Assembly: GCF_014212175.1 (NCBI RefSeq)
Contig: NZ_JACJVR010000022.1
Coordinates: forward strand, 1-61,306
Reading direction: 5' to 3'
Source of the DNA: Cohnella xylanilytica
GTDB taxonomy: Bacteria; Bacillota; Bacilli; Paenibacillales; Paenibacillaceae
DNA: 61,306 bases
Part shown: positions 18,083 through 25,233 of the stretch, in pieces
How positions within the stretch are numbered: position 1 is the first letter of the stretch
Layout of the letters: the number at the start of each line of letters is the position of its first letter
The notes under the pieces: model-generated
Databases searched by the model: none
Told to the model about the DNA's origin: nothing
What the model saw: only the letters and a program-made list of their open reading frames with translations
Program-made: the position numbers and the translations under genes

Positions 18083-19726
18083 TTAACGGAACAGCGGCCG
18101 CTTCTCCACCCACTCCTTGCGGATGAACCGATCCATTCGCTCCGACATCCGCTTGTCCGGCCGGACCGGTTCGCCCCGCCAGAGAGACCGGGCGACCTCG
18201 TCCAGAGGAACGGCCGGCATGGCGAGGAGAGGCTTCGCGGGGAACGTCGCGAGCCAATCTTCCCTGCGCGGGAAGTCGTGGTCGCGATTGGCGATCCATC
18301 CGAATCCGGCGCCGCGTCTTCTCGCCGCTTCCTCCATGCGCAAGACCGCCCTCTGGCGGCGCGAATTCCACTTCGCGGGCAAGCAGTCGGCGACGACGTA
18401 TAGCCGGTCGGCGTACGCGCCGACCCATTCCGCGACGCCCGGCGTCTCCCACCGGCTGGACACGTCCAGCAGCACGATGGCCGGACCCAGCCTCCGCAGC
18501 CAAGAGGCGAACGCCTTCTCCGGAGGCCGCATGCCGGCGGAACCTGGATCCAGCGGATAATAGGCGGCGGTCCCCTTCTTCCACGAAGGCGCCGAAGGCA
18601 GCTCTCCGGCCGGGTCGGCGTACGCGGCGCGGGCGGGACGGTTCCGGTCTCCGTCCAGCGCGTAGTAGAGCTCCGGCTCGCCGCCCGGGCATTCGACGAG
18701 CGCGTGCGGCGCTTCGAGCCCGGCCAGACGAGCCGACAAGGCGGAGGCGACGAAGCTGGCCCCGGCGCCGGGATATGCGGAGACGAAGGCATACACCTGC
18801 GCTCCCCAACCCGGTCCCCGGCCCGATCCCGAACCGCCGCCCATGGTCCCGCCCGTATCGCCGAATCCCGATCCGAATCCCGCCTGCGGCTCCGCTTCCT
18901 CGCCAATCTCGGCCGCGAGCGCCTCCAGCTCGCGGAACAGCTCGTCGGCGCTCGCCGGACGGTCCTCGGGCCGCTCCGCGAGCAATCGCTCGAGCAGATC
19001 GGCGAACCGGGGAGGCACGAGCCGGTCCAGCTTCGCCCGCGGGTTCCGCCCGTAGGCGAACGAACCGCCGGCGAGCAAGTAGTAGACGACCGCCCCCAGG
19101 CCGTACAGGTCCGTCCTGGCGTCGGACTGCTCGCCCTTCAGCTGCTCGGGCGCGGCGAAGCCCGGAGTCCCTAGCCTCAGCGTGTCCGAATCCGCCCCCG
19201 CCCGGTACAGCCGGGCGATGCCGAAGTCGACGAGGATCGCCCGGTCCCGGGCGTCGATCAGCACGTTGCCCGGCTTCAGGTCGCGGAAGACGACGGGCGG
19301 GTCCTGCGCGTGCAGATAGCGGAGCACGTCGCACAGCTGCAGCATATACCGGAGCAGCGTCGGATACGGGATGTGGCCGCCCATCTGGGCCCACCTCTCG
19401 CCGAGCGTCTCCCCCGCGACGTAGTCCATGACGATGCAGGCGACGCCGCTCCGGTCCGGCGGGAAGTAGTCGACGATCTGCGGCAGATGCGGGTGCTGCA
19501 GCCTTCCGAGCAGCCTCGCCTCCGCGATGAACGCTTCCCTCTCCTCGGGCAGCGGCTTCGTCAGCTTGATCGCCCGGAGCTTGCCGCCGAGCCTCGCGTC
19601 TTCCGCCAGATGTACGCTGCCCATGCCTCCGCGGCCGATCGCGCCGATGATCCGGTACCGGCCCGCGAGAACGCTTCCCGGCTCGGTCCGGTAGACGGGC
19701 TCCGCGGCCTCTTCTCTTCCTCCCAT
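18083..19726 (-). CDS. Serine/threonine kinase fused to a degenerate MinD-like P-loop domain
   Basis: This 547-residue protein has an N-terminal Hanks-type kinase (about residues 20-285): glycine loop GRGGMGSV, Lys in AIKLTK, catalytic loop FRDLKPGN with Phe in place of His, DFG, and APE. A Gly-rich linker (about 295-325) leads to a second domain with VYAFVSAYPGAGASFVAS, which looks like a MinD/ParA-type Walker A that has lost its lysine, and IVLLDVSSRW in the Walker B position. No transmembrane helix or PASTA repeat is present, so it is cytosolic and not a PrkC orthologue. The ATG follows GGAGGG. Whether the second domain binds nucleotide is doubtful. Confidence 0.88.
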   Translation of the reverse strand: MGGREEAAEPVYRTEPGSVLAGRYRIIGAIGRGGMGSVHLAEDARLGGKLRAIKLTKPLPEEREAFIAEARLLGRLQHPHLPQIVDYFPPDRSGVACIVMDYVAGETLGERWAQMGGHIPYPTLLRYMLQLCDVLRYLHAQDPPVVFRDLKPGNVLIDARDRAILVDFGIARLYRAGADSDTLRLGTPGFAAPEQLKGEQSDARTDLYGLGAVVYYLLAGGSFAYGRNPRAKLDRLVPPRFADLLERLLAERPEDRPASADELFRELEALAAEIGEEAEPQAGFGSGFGDTGGTMGGGSGSGRGPGWGAQVYAFVSAYPGAGASFVASALSARLAGLEAPHALVECPGGEPELYYALDGDRNRPARAAYADPAGELPSAPSWKKGTAAYYPLDPGSAGMRPPEKAFASWLRRLGPAIVLLDVSSRWETPGVAEWVGAYADRLYVVADCLPAKWNSRRQRAVLRMEEAARRRGAGFGWIANRDHDFPRREDWLATFPAKPLLAMPAVPLDEVARSLWRGEPVRPDKRMSERMDRFIRKEWVEKRPLFR

Positions 19727-19803
19727 GTCCGTTACCCTCCTCGGATAGGGACGAATCCCTATACCATTCGCAAGCCGGGTCTCTTATCGGGGCGTCCAGG
19801 GGA

Positions 19804-19866
19804 CAAAAAAATCCCGCGCGGAAGAGCGAGACCAGCCGAGCTGGCTTCGCGCTTCCGGCGCGGGAT
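19804..19866 (-). terminator. Strong terminator of the rlmM-like gene
   Basis: A long stem pairs ATCCCGCGC-type sequence on both sides (19811-19828 with 19848-19866) around an inner CCAGC/GCTGG hairpin. On the minus strand it ends in a run of seven T's. It lies just downstream of the methyltransferase stop. Confidence 0.92.
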
Positions 19867-19879
19867 GCTTTCCCGTCCG

Positions 19880-20905
19880 TCAGGGCTTGCGTTTCACCCA
19901 TAGTGTAACCTCTTCGCGGTTATGAAACAACTGCTTGACGCGCAAAATCTCGAACGCCTTGGCGTACTCGCCGACCAGGTCGTCGATCGTCTGCAGCGGC
20001 TTGCGGTACATCAGCTTCAGCGTGACGATCCCCGAAGCGCCGGCCGACAGGGCCGGAGCGAGCTCGGACACGATCCGGCACGTATGGTGCGGGTCCCAGC
20101 TCATGTCGCAGACGAGCAGGTCGAACGATCCGGGAGCGAACGACAGCTCCGCGGCGTTCCGGCGAATATGGCGCAGGCGCGGATGCCCTTCGAGGGAAGG
20201 ATGCATCTCCGCCGGGTCGACCGCCGTGACCTTGACGCCCCGCTCCAGCAGGACGGACGTCCAACCGCCCGGCGCCGCTCCGAGGTCGAGCGCGTTCACG
20301 AAGCCGCCCAGCGGGAGCCCGAACGTCCGCTCGGCTTCGAGCAGCTTGAAGGCGGCGCGGGAGATCAAGCCCTCCTCCCTCCGGAACCGCACGGCGCCGC
20401 CCGGCCAATCCGACAGATTGTCGCGAGGCGCGGACAGGCCGAGATAAAGCGATTTTTTGGCGGCATAGACGGACAAGATCCGCTTCGAATCTCTCGCGAC
20501 CGGCTCCGCGCCGAGCTCCCGCAGCGCCGGAACGATCGCGTCCCTTCCCTCCGCCGACGAGAACGGGAACGGACTGTCCGGCGACTTGCGGACTTGCACC
20601 GCCACCGTCGAGCCGGCCAGCTTGGCCGCCAGGCCCTTCGCGAAGCGGATCATCGTCCCGGCCGTCTCTTCCGGATCCGCAGTCAGCCCGGCTTCTTCGT
20701 CCGCCGGGAACAGATGCCGCAGGAAGACCGGCTCGTCCTTGCGCAGCGAGGCGATCAGTTCCTCTCCCGGGATGTCCCCGGAGCTCAGCTTGAACGTCTC
20801 TCCCGGGGCGAGACCCGACAGCTTGACGCCGGGGAACCGCCGCCTCAGCTCTTCCATCGCGTAAGGAGCGAAGCCGGGGTTGGCGGTTGCAATGTAATCG
20901 GTCAT
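19880..20905 (-). CDS. RlmM-like 2'-O-methyltransferase (FtsJ domain with N-terminal RNA-binding region)
   Basis: This 341-residue SAM-dependent methyltransferase has an FtsJ/RrmJ-type domain in its second half. The SAM loop is ALDLGAAPGGWTS, and the catalytic K-D-K-E set is visible as Lys in SRAAFKLLEA, Asp in CDMSWD, Lys in VTLKLMYRK and Glu in REEVTLW. The N-terminal 150 residues resemble a THUMP-like RNA-binding module, as in RlmM, which 2'-O-methylates a cytidine of 23S rRNA. The exact target is inferred. It starts four bases after the ABC gene stop, so the two form an operon. Confidence 0.88.
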   Translation of the reverse strand: MTDYIATANPGFAPYAMEELRRRFPGVKLSGLAPGETFKLSSGDIPGEELIASLRKDEPVFLRHLFPADEEAGLTADPEETAGTMIRFAKGLAAKLAGSTVAVQVRKSPDSPFPFSSAEGRDAIVPALRELGAEPVARDSKRILSVYAAKKSLYLGLSAPRDNLSDWPGGAVRFRREEGLISRAAFKLLEAERTFGLPLGGFVNALDLGAAPGGWTSVLLERGVKVTAVDPAEMHPSLEGHPRLRHIRRNAAELSFAPGSFDLLVCDMSWDPHHTCRIVSELAPALSAGASGIVTLKLMYRKPLQTIDDLVGEYAKAFEILRVKQLFHNREEVTLWVKRKP

Positions 20906-20909
20906 TCTG

Positions 20910-21683
20910 TTAGTTTTCCTTTCCTACCCGAATCCAAGGCCGGTCTTCGTGCCATTCCACCGTCACGGGAACGTCGTACGCGGAGCGCAGCAGCTCCGGG
21001 GTCAGCACTTCTCGCTTCGGCCCCGCCGCCACGATCCGTCCGTCCGCCATCAGCGCCACGTGCGTGAACATCGGGATGATCTCTTCGATATGATGCGTAA
21101 CGTACAGCATGGACATGTTCCGGCGGGCGAGTCCGCTCATCGCGTCCAGGAATTTCTCCCGCTCGTACAGGTCCAAGCCGGCGCAAGGCTCGTCCAGGAT
21201 AAGCAGCTTCGGATCGGCCATCATCGTGCGCGCGAGCAGCACCTTCTTGCGTTCCCCCTGCGACAACGTCCCGAACGATTGCTCCGCCATGTGGCCGAAG
21301 CCGACCCGCTCCAGCTCGGCTTGCGCCCTCTCGCGAACCTCTTCCGGCACTTCCTCGTACACTCGCAGGTACGCGTAGGCTCCGCCGACGACGATCTCCC
21401 ATACCGGGTCTCTTAACGTAAATTTCTCGATCAAGGAAGGTCCTATGTATCCGATCTCCTTGCGCACCTCGCGCAGGTCCACCGTCCCGTACAAGTGGCC
21501 GAGCACGCTCACCTTCCCCGTCGTCGGGAACAGGTAGCCGTTGATCATCTCGAGCACCGTCGTCTTGCCGCAGCCATTGCGGCCGAGCAGCACCCAGTGC
21601 TCGCCTTCCTTCACCTCGAGATCGACGCCGCGCAGAATGTCCCTCTGGCCGCGTCGCAGCGTAAGGTGGTCCAGCTTGATCAT
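20910..21683 (-). CDS. ABC transporter ATP-binding protein (YlmA-like)
   Basis: This 257-residue ATPase has Walker A GRNGCGKTT, the signature LSQGERKKV and Walker B LLILDEPCAGLD, with a switch His in YVTHHIEE. It resembles B. subtilis YlmA and the ModF-like soluble ATPases. No permease gene is adjacent, so its partner is encoded elsewhere or it works without one. The ATG at 21683 has AGGAGA seven bases upstream; longer in-frame starts run into a region with tandem repeats and are not supported. It is probably co-transcribed with the methyltransferase. Confidence 0.9.
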   Translation of the reverse strand: MIKLDHLTLRRGQRDILRGVDLEVKEGEHWVLLGRNGCGKTTVLEMINGYLFPTTGKVSVLGHLYGTVDLREVRKEIGYIGPSLIEKFTLRDPVWEIVVGGAYAYLRVYEEVPEEVRERAQAELERVGFGHMAEQSFGTLSQGERKKVLLARTMMADPKLLILDEPCAGLDLYEREKFLDAMSGLARRNMSMLYVTHHIEEIIPMFTHVALMADGRIVAAGPKREVLTPELLRSAYDVPVTVEWHEDRPWIRVGKEN

Positions 21684-21800
21684 ACTTCCGTCTCCTCTCC
21701 GGCGTTCTCCACATTCGCGTCCTCTTGCGCGCGTCCCCCGGTTCGCGTCTTCGCGGAAGCGGAGGCGCTCTCGAACTATCGCGTCCTTTGTACAACCGCA

Positions 21801-21828
21801 ACTCGTACACCGCGACTCGTACACCGCG
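21801..21828. repeat. Tandem 14-base duplication
   Basis: ACTCGTACACCGCG occurs twice head to tail (21801-21814 and 21815-21828) in the gap between the ABC gene and the thioredoxin-like gene, with looser copies flanking it. No regulatory meaning is evident. Confidence 0.8.
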
Positions 21829-21875
21829 AATCGCGCTATCTCGTCACTCGTTCTGACGCCATTCTCTCGTTATCG

Positions 21876-22268
21876 CTATCGCGACTCTCCGGAGCCGTCT
21901 GCCGAATGCTCCCCGGCGCCGTCCGCAAGGCCGGACTCCCCGTCAACGGGGGCAGCCTTGCGGACGGCGGCAAGGCGTTCGGACAGCTCCACGACGGAAC
22001 CGAACCGGTACGTCTTGGTCCATGCCCCGTCCTCCCCCCGGACGAGCAGGCAAGGAACGCTCTCGATCCGGAAGCGTTCGGCGAGGCCGGGCATGACGTT
22101 CAGGTTCGCGGAGGCGATCTCGAGCTCCGGCCTCATCGTCTCGACAATGCCCAGCATGCGCTTCGCAAGCGCGCACGTACCGCACAGCGGCGTATGGACG
22201 AACAAGACGCGGGGCGCGCTTCGCCCTTCCAGCTCCCGCTCCCAGGAGCCCGCTTCCCATTCCTTCAT
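21876..22268 (-). CDS. Thioredoxin-like protein
   Basis: This 130-residue thioredoxin-fold protein has the redox pair Cys29-Gly-Thr-Cys32 in HTPLCGTCALAKRML and the cis-Pro in IESVPCLLV. It is expected to act as a small cytosolic thiol-disulfide oxidoreductase. A tail of about 25 residues rich in Gly/Ser/Asp extends past the fold. Its ATG overlaps the stop of the receiver-domain gene as ATGA, placing it last in an operon that begins with repair genes. An extra Cys next to the cis-Pro could affect its redox behaviour. Confidence 0.85.
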   Translation of the reverse strand: MKEWEAGSWERELEGRSAPRVLFVHTPLCGTCALAKRMLGIVETMRPELEIASANLNVMPGLAERFRIESVPCLLVRGEDGAWTKTYRFGSVVELSERLAAVRKAAPVDGESGLADGAGEHSADGSGESR

Positions 22269-22621
22269 TCGCCGCCGTCCTTCCGAACCATGGAGACAGC
22301 CGCTTCGGCCAGCACCGCCGCCGGCATCGGGCCGTCGTGAACGGCGAGCCCGGGCGGCGCCGCGTCCCGCAGCGCCCTCACCATCTGCGCCCGGCCCATC
22401 ATGCTCGACGAATGCACGTAGACCCTCTTCGGGTAACGCGCCGTCGCGATCATGCCGTGAACGACGGACAAGCCGTTCGGCTGGCCGAGACCGAGCTCGA
22501 AGTCGAGCGACAGCACGTCGACCTCGCACTCCGCCAGCAGCAGCAAGCATTCCTCCGCGGACCGGGCGGCCACGAAGCCTTGCGGGCAGGGACGTACATC
22601 ATCCAGATAAACGTTGATCAC
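22265..22621 (-). CDS. Cyclic-phosphate processing receiver domain (cREC) protein
   Basis: This 118-residue single-domain protein resembles the cREC family, receiver-like folds proposed to sense or process cyclic-phosphate nucleotides. The start INVYLDDVRPCPQGFVAARSAEE with its acidic LDD and the second acidic motif DVLSLDFELG are typical. The C-terminal strand pair with VYVHSSSMMGRAQM completes the fold. It is coupled by ATGA overlaps to nfo upstream and to the thioredoxin-like gene downstream. No classical histidine kinase partner is adjacent. The biochemical role is not established and the family call is by pattern. Confidence 0.7.
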   Translation of the reverse strand: MINVYLDDVRPCPQGFVAARSAEECLLLLAECEVDVLSLDFELGLGQPNGLSVVHGMIATARYPKRVYVHSSSMMGRAQMVRALRDAAPPGLAVHDGPMPAAVLAEAAVSMVRKDGGE

Positions 22622-23460
22622 GGAATCTCCTCCAACCGCTCCCAGCGCCGGACGAGCCCGATCTCTTCGGCATGGGTGCCGCTCGGTCCGGCCGGCGTCT
22701 CCAGAATAAAAGGGACGTTCTTAAGCTCCGGGCTGGACGCCAGCCGCCGGAGCCGTTCTTCCCCGATGTGCCCCTCCCCGATCCTCGCGTGCCTGTCGCG
22801 CCGAGAACCGGAAGGGTATCGCGAATCGTTCAGATGAACGACGGCGAGATGGTCCCAGAACCCGAGCTTCGCCGCGCGCGCCCGGAATTCGTCCCAATCC
22901 GGGCCGCTCCACTGTCCGCTCGCGAACAGGTGGCACGTGTCCAGGCAGAAGCCGACCCCTTCGGGCCGTTCGCACAGCGAGCGCACGGTAACGAGCTCCT
23001 CCGGCGTCGTCCCGAACGGGCCGTGGTCGCCGGCCTGGTTCTCGAGCAGAATCTTCGCGTTCCCTTGCCAGCGGGCGAGCACTCGATTGATCCATTGTAT
23101 AACATTTTGGTAGCCGTGTAACGGGTCGTCCCCTTTGGCGATGCCGAAGTGCACGACGACGCCGACCGAGCCGCACGCTTCCGCGATCTCGAGGTCGTTC
23201 AGCGTGCAGGCGGCCATCTGCTCGGAGACGGCCCCCTCCGCCGCCGGGTTGACCGGATACGGGCCGTGGGCGACCGAAGCGACGTCGTTCTCCCTGCACC
23301 ATTCGGCGCAGCGCAGCGCCTCCTGGCGGTCGAAGTCCTTGATCTGGATGCTTCTCGGATTCTTCGGAAAATACTGGAACGCGCTGCCTCCGATCCGGAC
23401 GGCCGCGCGAGCCGCTTCCCGGTAGCCTCGGCGGGTGCTTAGATGGCTTCCGGCGATCAT
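22618..23460 (-). CDS. nfo: Endonuclease IV (AP endonuclease)
   Basis: This 280-residue TIM-barrel enzyme cleaves DNA 5' to abasic sites in base excision repair. Metal ligands are visible along the sequence: His in AGSHLS, His in VAHGPYPVN, Glu in LLENQAGD, Asp and His in CLDTCHLFASG, His in VVHLNDSR, and the RDRHARIGEGHIG loop and FILETP near the end. The gene follows the Fpg/Nei-type glycosylase by one base and overlaps the cREC gene by ATGA, so abasic-site generation and processing are encoded together. Confidence 0.95.
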   Translation of the reverse strand: MIAGSHLSTRRGYREAARAAVRIGGSAFQYFPKNPRSIQIKDFDRQEALRCAEWCRENDVASVAHGPYPVNPAAEGAVSEQMAACTLNDLEIAEACGSVGVVVHFGIAKGDDPLHGYQNVIQWINRVLARWQGNAKILLENQAGDHGPFGTTPEELVTVRSLCERPEGVGFCLDTCHLFASGQWSGPDWDEFRARAAKLGFWDHLAVVHLNDSRYPSGSRRDRHARIGEGHIGEERLRRLASSPELKNVPFILETPAGPSGTHAEEIGLVRRWERLEEIP

Positions 23461-23461
23461 G

Positions 23462-24280
23462 CTAGCGATCCTTCTGGCAGGCCGGGCAGAAAAACATCTT
23501 GCGCGAAGAGACGATCTCGAGCCGGATCGGGCTCCCGCACCGAGGACAAGGCTCCCCTTCCCGGTCGTACACGCGGACGCGGTCGTCGTGCCCGCCTACG
23601 TACGTGTCATCTTCCGTGAACTTGCGGTCCATGTAGCCGCCGTTCGTCGTCGCTTCCTCAAGCACCTTCCGCATCGAGCGATAGAGACGAAGCTTCGTCT
23701 CTTCCGTCAGATCGGGAATCGAGGCGGTCGGCAGCACCTCCGCGTCGAAGCAGATCTCGTCCGAATAGCAGTTGCCGATGCCGGACACGAGCTTCTGGTC
23801 GACGAGGGTCGGCTTCAGCTTGCCGCGCCGGGCTCCGAGCCGCTTCGCGAACGCCTCGGGCGTCAGGCGGGAGTCGAACGGATCGGGACCCAGGTCCTTC
23901 AGCTTCTCGAGCGCGCTCTTCGCGCTGAGGCGATGCAGGTAGCCGAGCCGCAGGCCCCCGAAGAAGAGACGGTTGCCGTCGTCGAAGGTCAGAACGACCT
24001 GGTACGTGCTGTCTTCCTTCTCCGGCCGGGGTCCGTAGTAGAGCCAGCCCCCGAGCATCAGATGAAGCAGGAGGCGGTTGCCGTCGTCCAGATGGAACAG
24101 CAGATGCTTGCCCCGGCGTTCCACGAACAGCACCTTGCGCCCCGTCAGGGCGGCTTGGAATTCGCCGACCGGTTCGTTGATCGTTTTCTCCCGGTTCACT
24201 TCGACCGCTTCGATCGCATGCCCGCAGACGAGCGGCGAGAGCAGGCGCCGATAAGTATCCATTTCCGGCCATTCCGGCAT
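23462..24280 (-). CDS. Fpg/Nei-family DNA glycosylase
   Basis: This 272-residue protein belongs to the formamidopyrimidine/endonuclease VIII glycosylase family. Cleavage of the initiator Met exposes Pro-Glu (PEWPEMDTY), the catalytic pair. A conserved Lys lies in RRGKHLLFHL, the H2TH helix-loop region contains LVDQKLVSGIGNCYSDEICFDA, and a C-terminal zinc finger has CPRCG and CPACQ. The N-terminus differs from the usual PELPEVE of MutM, so it may be a paralogue with altered lesion range. The ATG at 24280 is chosen because the N-terminal Pro must be residue 2. It is coupled to nfo. Confidence 0.9.
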   Translation of the reverse strand: MPEWPEMDTYRRLLSPLVCGHAIEAVEVNREKTINEPVGEFQAALTGRKVLFVERRGKHLLFHLDDGNRLLLHLMLGGWLYYGPRPEKEDSTYQVVLTFDDGNRLFFGGLRLGYLHRLSAKSALEKLKDLGPDPFDSRLTPEAFAKRLGARRGKLKPTLVDQKLVSGIGNCYSDEICFDAEVLPTASIPDLTEETKLRLYRSMRKVLEEATTNGGYMDRKFTEDDTYVGGHDDRVRVYDREGEPCPRCGSPIRLEIVSSRKMFFCPACQKDR

Positions 24281-24307
24281 GATGACGTTCATCCCTTCGT
24301 CGGTTCT

Positions 24308-25147
24308 TCACTCGGTTCGTAAGTATCGTTCCAAATAAGCGCCCAATTCGGCCGGTCCCCGGCAGACGAGGTCCGGCAGGGCTCCCGCCGCTTCGCACTT
24401 GCGGCGCCAGTCTTCCTCCGCGCACAGTCCGGTCAGGACGAGCACGGACGGGCAGCCCGCGGCGAGGCCGGCGGCGATATCGGTGAGCGGGTTGTCGCCG
24501 ACGACCCAAGCTTCGGAAGCCGCGACTCCCGCCCTCGCGAGCGCGAAGTCCATCAGGATCGGCGAAGGCTTGCCGATCACCGTCGGCTCGACGCCGCTGG
24601 CCGCTTGAAGAGCGGCCGCGATGCTGCCGGCGCCCGGCAGCACGCCGCCCTCGACAGGGAGCTGGCGGTCCGGATTCGTCAGCAGATACTCCGCTCCGTT
24701 CAAGAGATGGCCGAGCGCTTCCGTCAGCCGGTCGTATGTCAGAGAGCGGTCGATGCCTTGCACGACGATGTCGGCGGCGCCCCCTTCGGGAGAGCGGAAC
24801 CCCGCTTCGCGCATCGCCTCCTGCAGCCCGTGCTCGCCGATGACGAAGGCGGACGCTGCGGGATGTCTCGTCTTCGCGTAGGCCGCGGCCGCTTCCGCGG
24901 ACGTAATCACTTGTTCGGCCTTCGCGGGAATGCCCATTCTATGCAAGTGGTCCGCCACTTGCGACGGCGTCCGCGTCGAATTGTTGGTCAGGTACCAGCA
25001 GGGCAGTCCGCGCGCGGTTAAAGCTTCTATAAGCTTATCCGCCCCGGGTACCGGTTCATCCCCCCGGTACAGCGTGCCGTCCAGGTCGAACAGCAGCGCC
25101 TTGGGCGCGCGCGGAAGGGTCGTCGGCTCGTGCGGATATGGATTCAT
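24308..25147 (-). CDS. HAD-superfamily phosphatase (NagD/p-nitrophenyl phosphatase family)
   Basis: This 279-residue enzyme has the four HAD motifs: DLDGTLYRG near residue 21, TNNSTRTP near residue 54, Lys in GKPSP, and GDNPLTDIAAG. The cap type and length match the HAD-IIA (NagD-like) phosphatases, which dephosphorylate small sugar or nucleotide phosphates. The substrate is unknown. It lies between the mrfAB genes and the base-excision pair on the same strand, 27 bases from the glycosylase, so it may share a transcript with the repair genes. Confidence 0.92.
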   Translation of the reverse strand: MNPYPHEPTTLPRAPKALLFDLDGTLYRGDEPVPGADKLIEALTARGLPCWYLTNNSTRTPSQVADHLHRMGIPAKAEQVITSAEAAAAYAKTRHPAASAFVIGEHGLQEAMREAGFRSPEGGAADIVVQGIDRSLTYDRLTEALGHLLNGAEYLLTNPDRQLPVEGGVLPGAGSIAAALQAASGVEPTVIGKPSPILMDFALARAGVAASEAWVVGDNPLTDIAAGLAAGCPSVLVLTGLCAEEDWRRKCEAAGALPDLVCRGPAELGAYLERYLRTE

Positions 25148-25233
25148 GAGGACGGTTCACTCGCCTTCGCTATCGGATTATGTCGGCTGTCGCCATTCTC
25201 CAACAATACCCTTTTTGACGACGGGGGGCAAGA

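Noticed and set aside
17985..19901. N-terminal extension of the chromate transporter frame into the kinase gene.
   Set aside because: The extension is Arg/Gly/Ala-rich nonsense in the kinase gene's alternative frame; the ATG at 17984 has a good ribosome binding site and begins the CHR family sequence.
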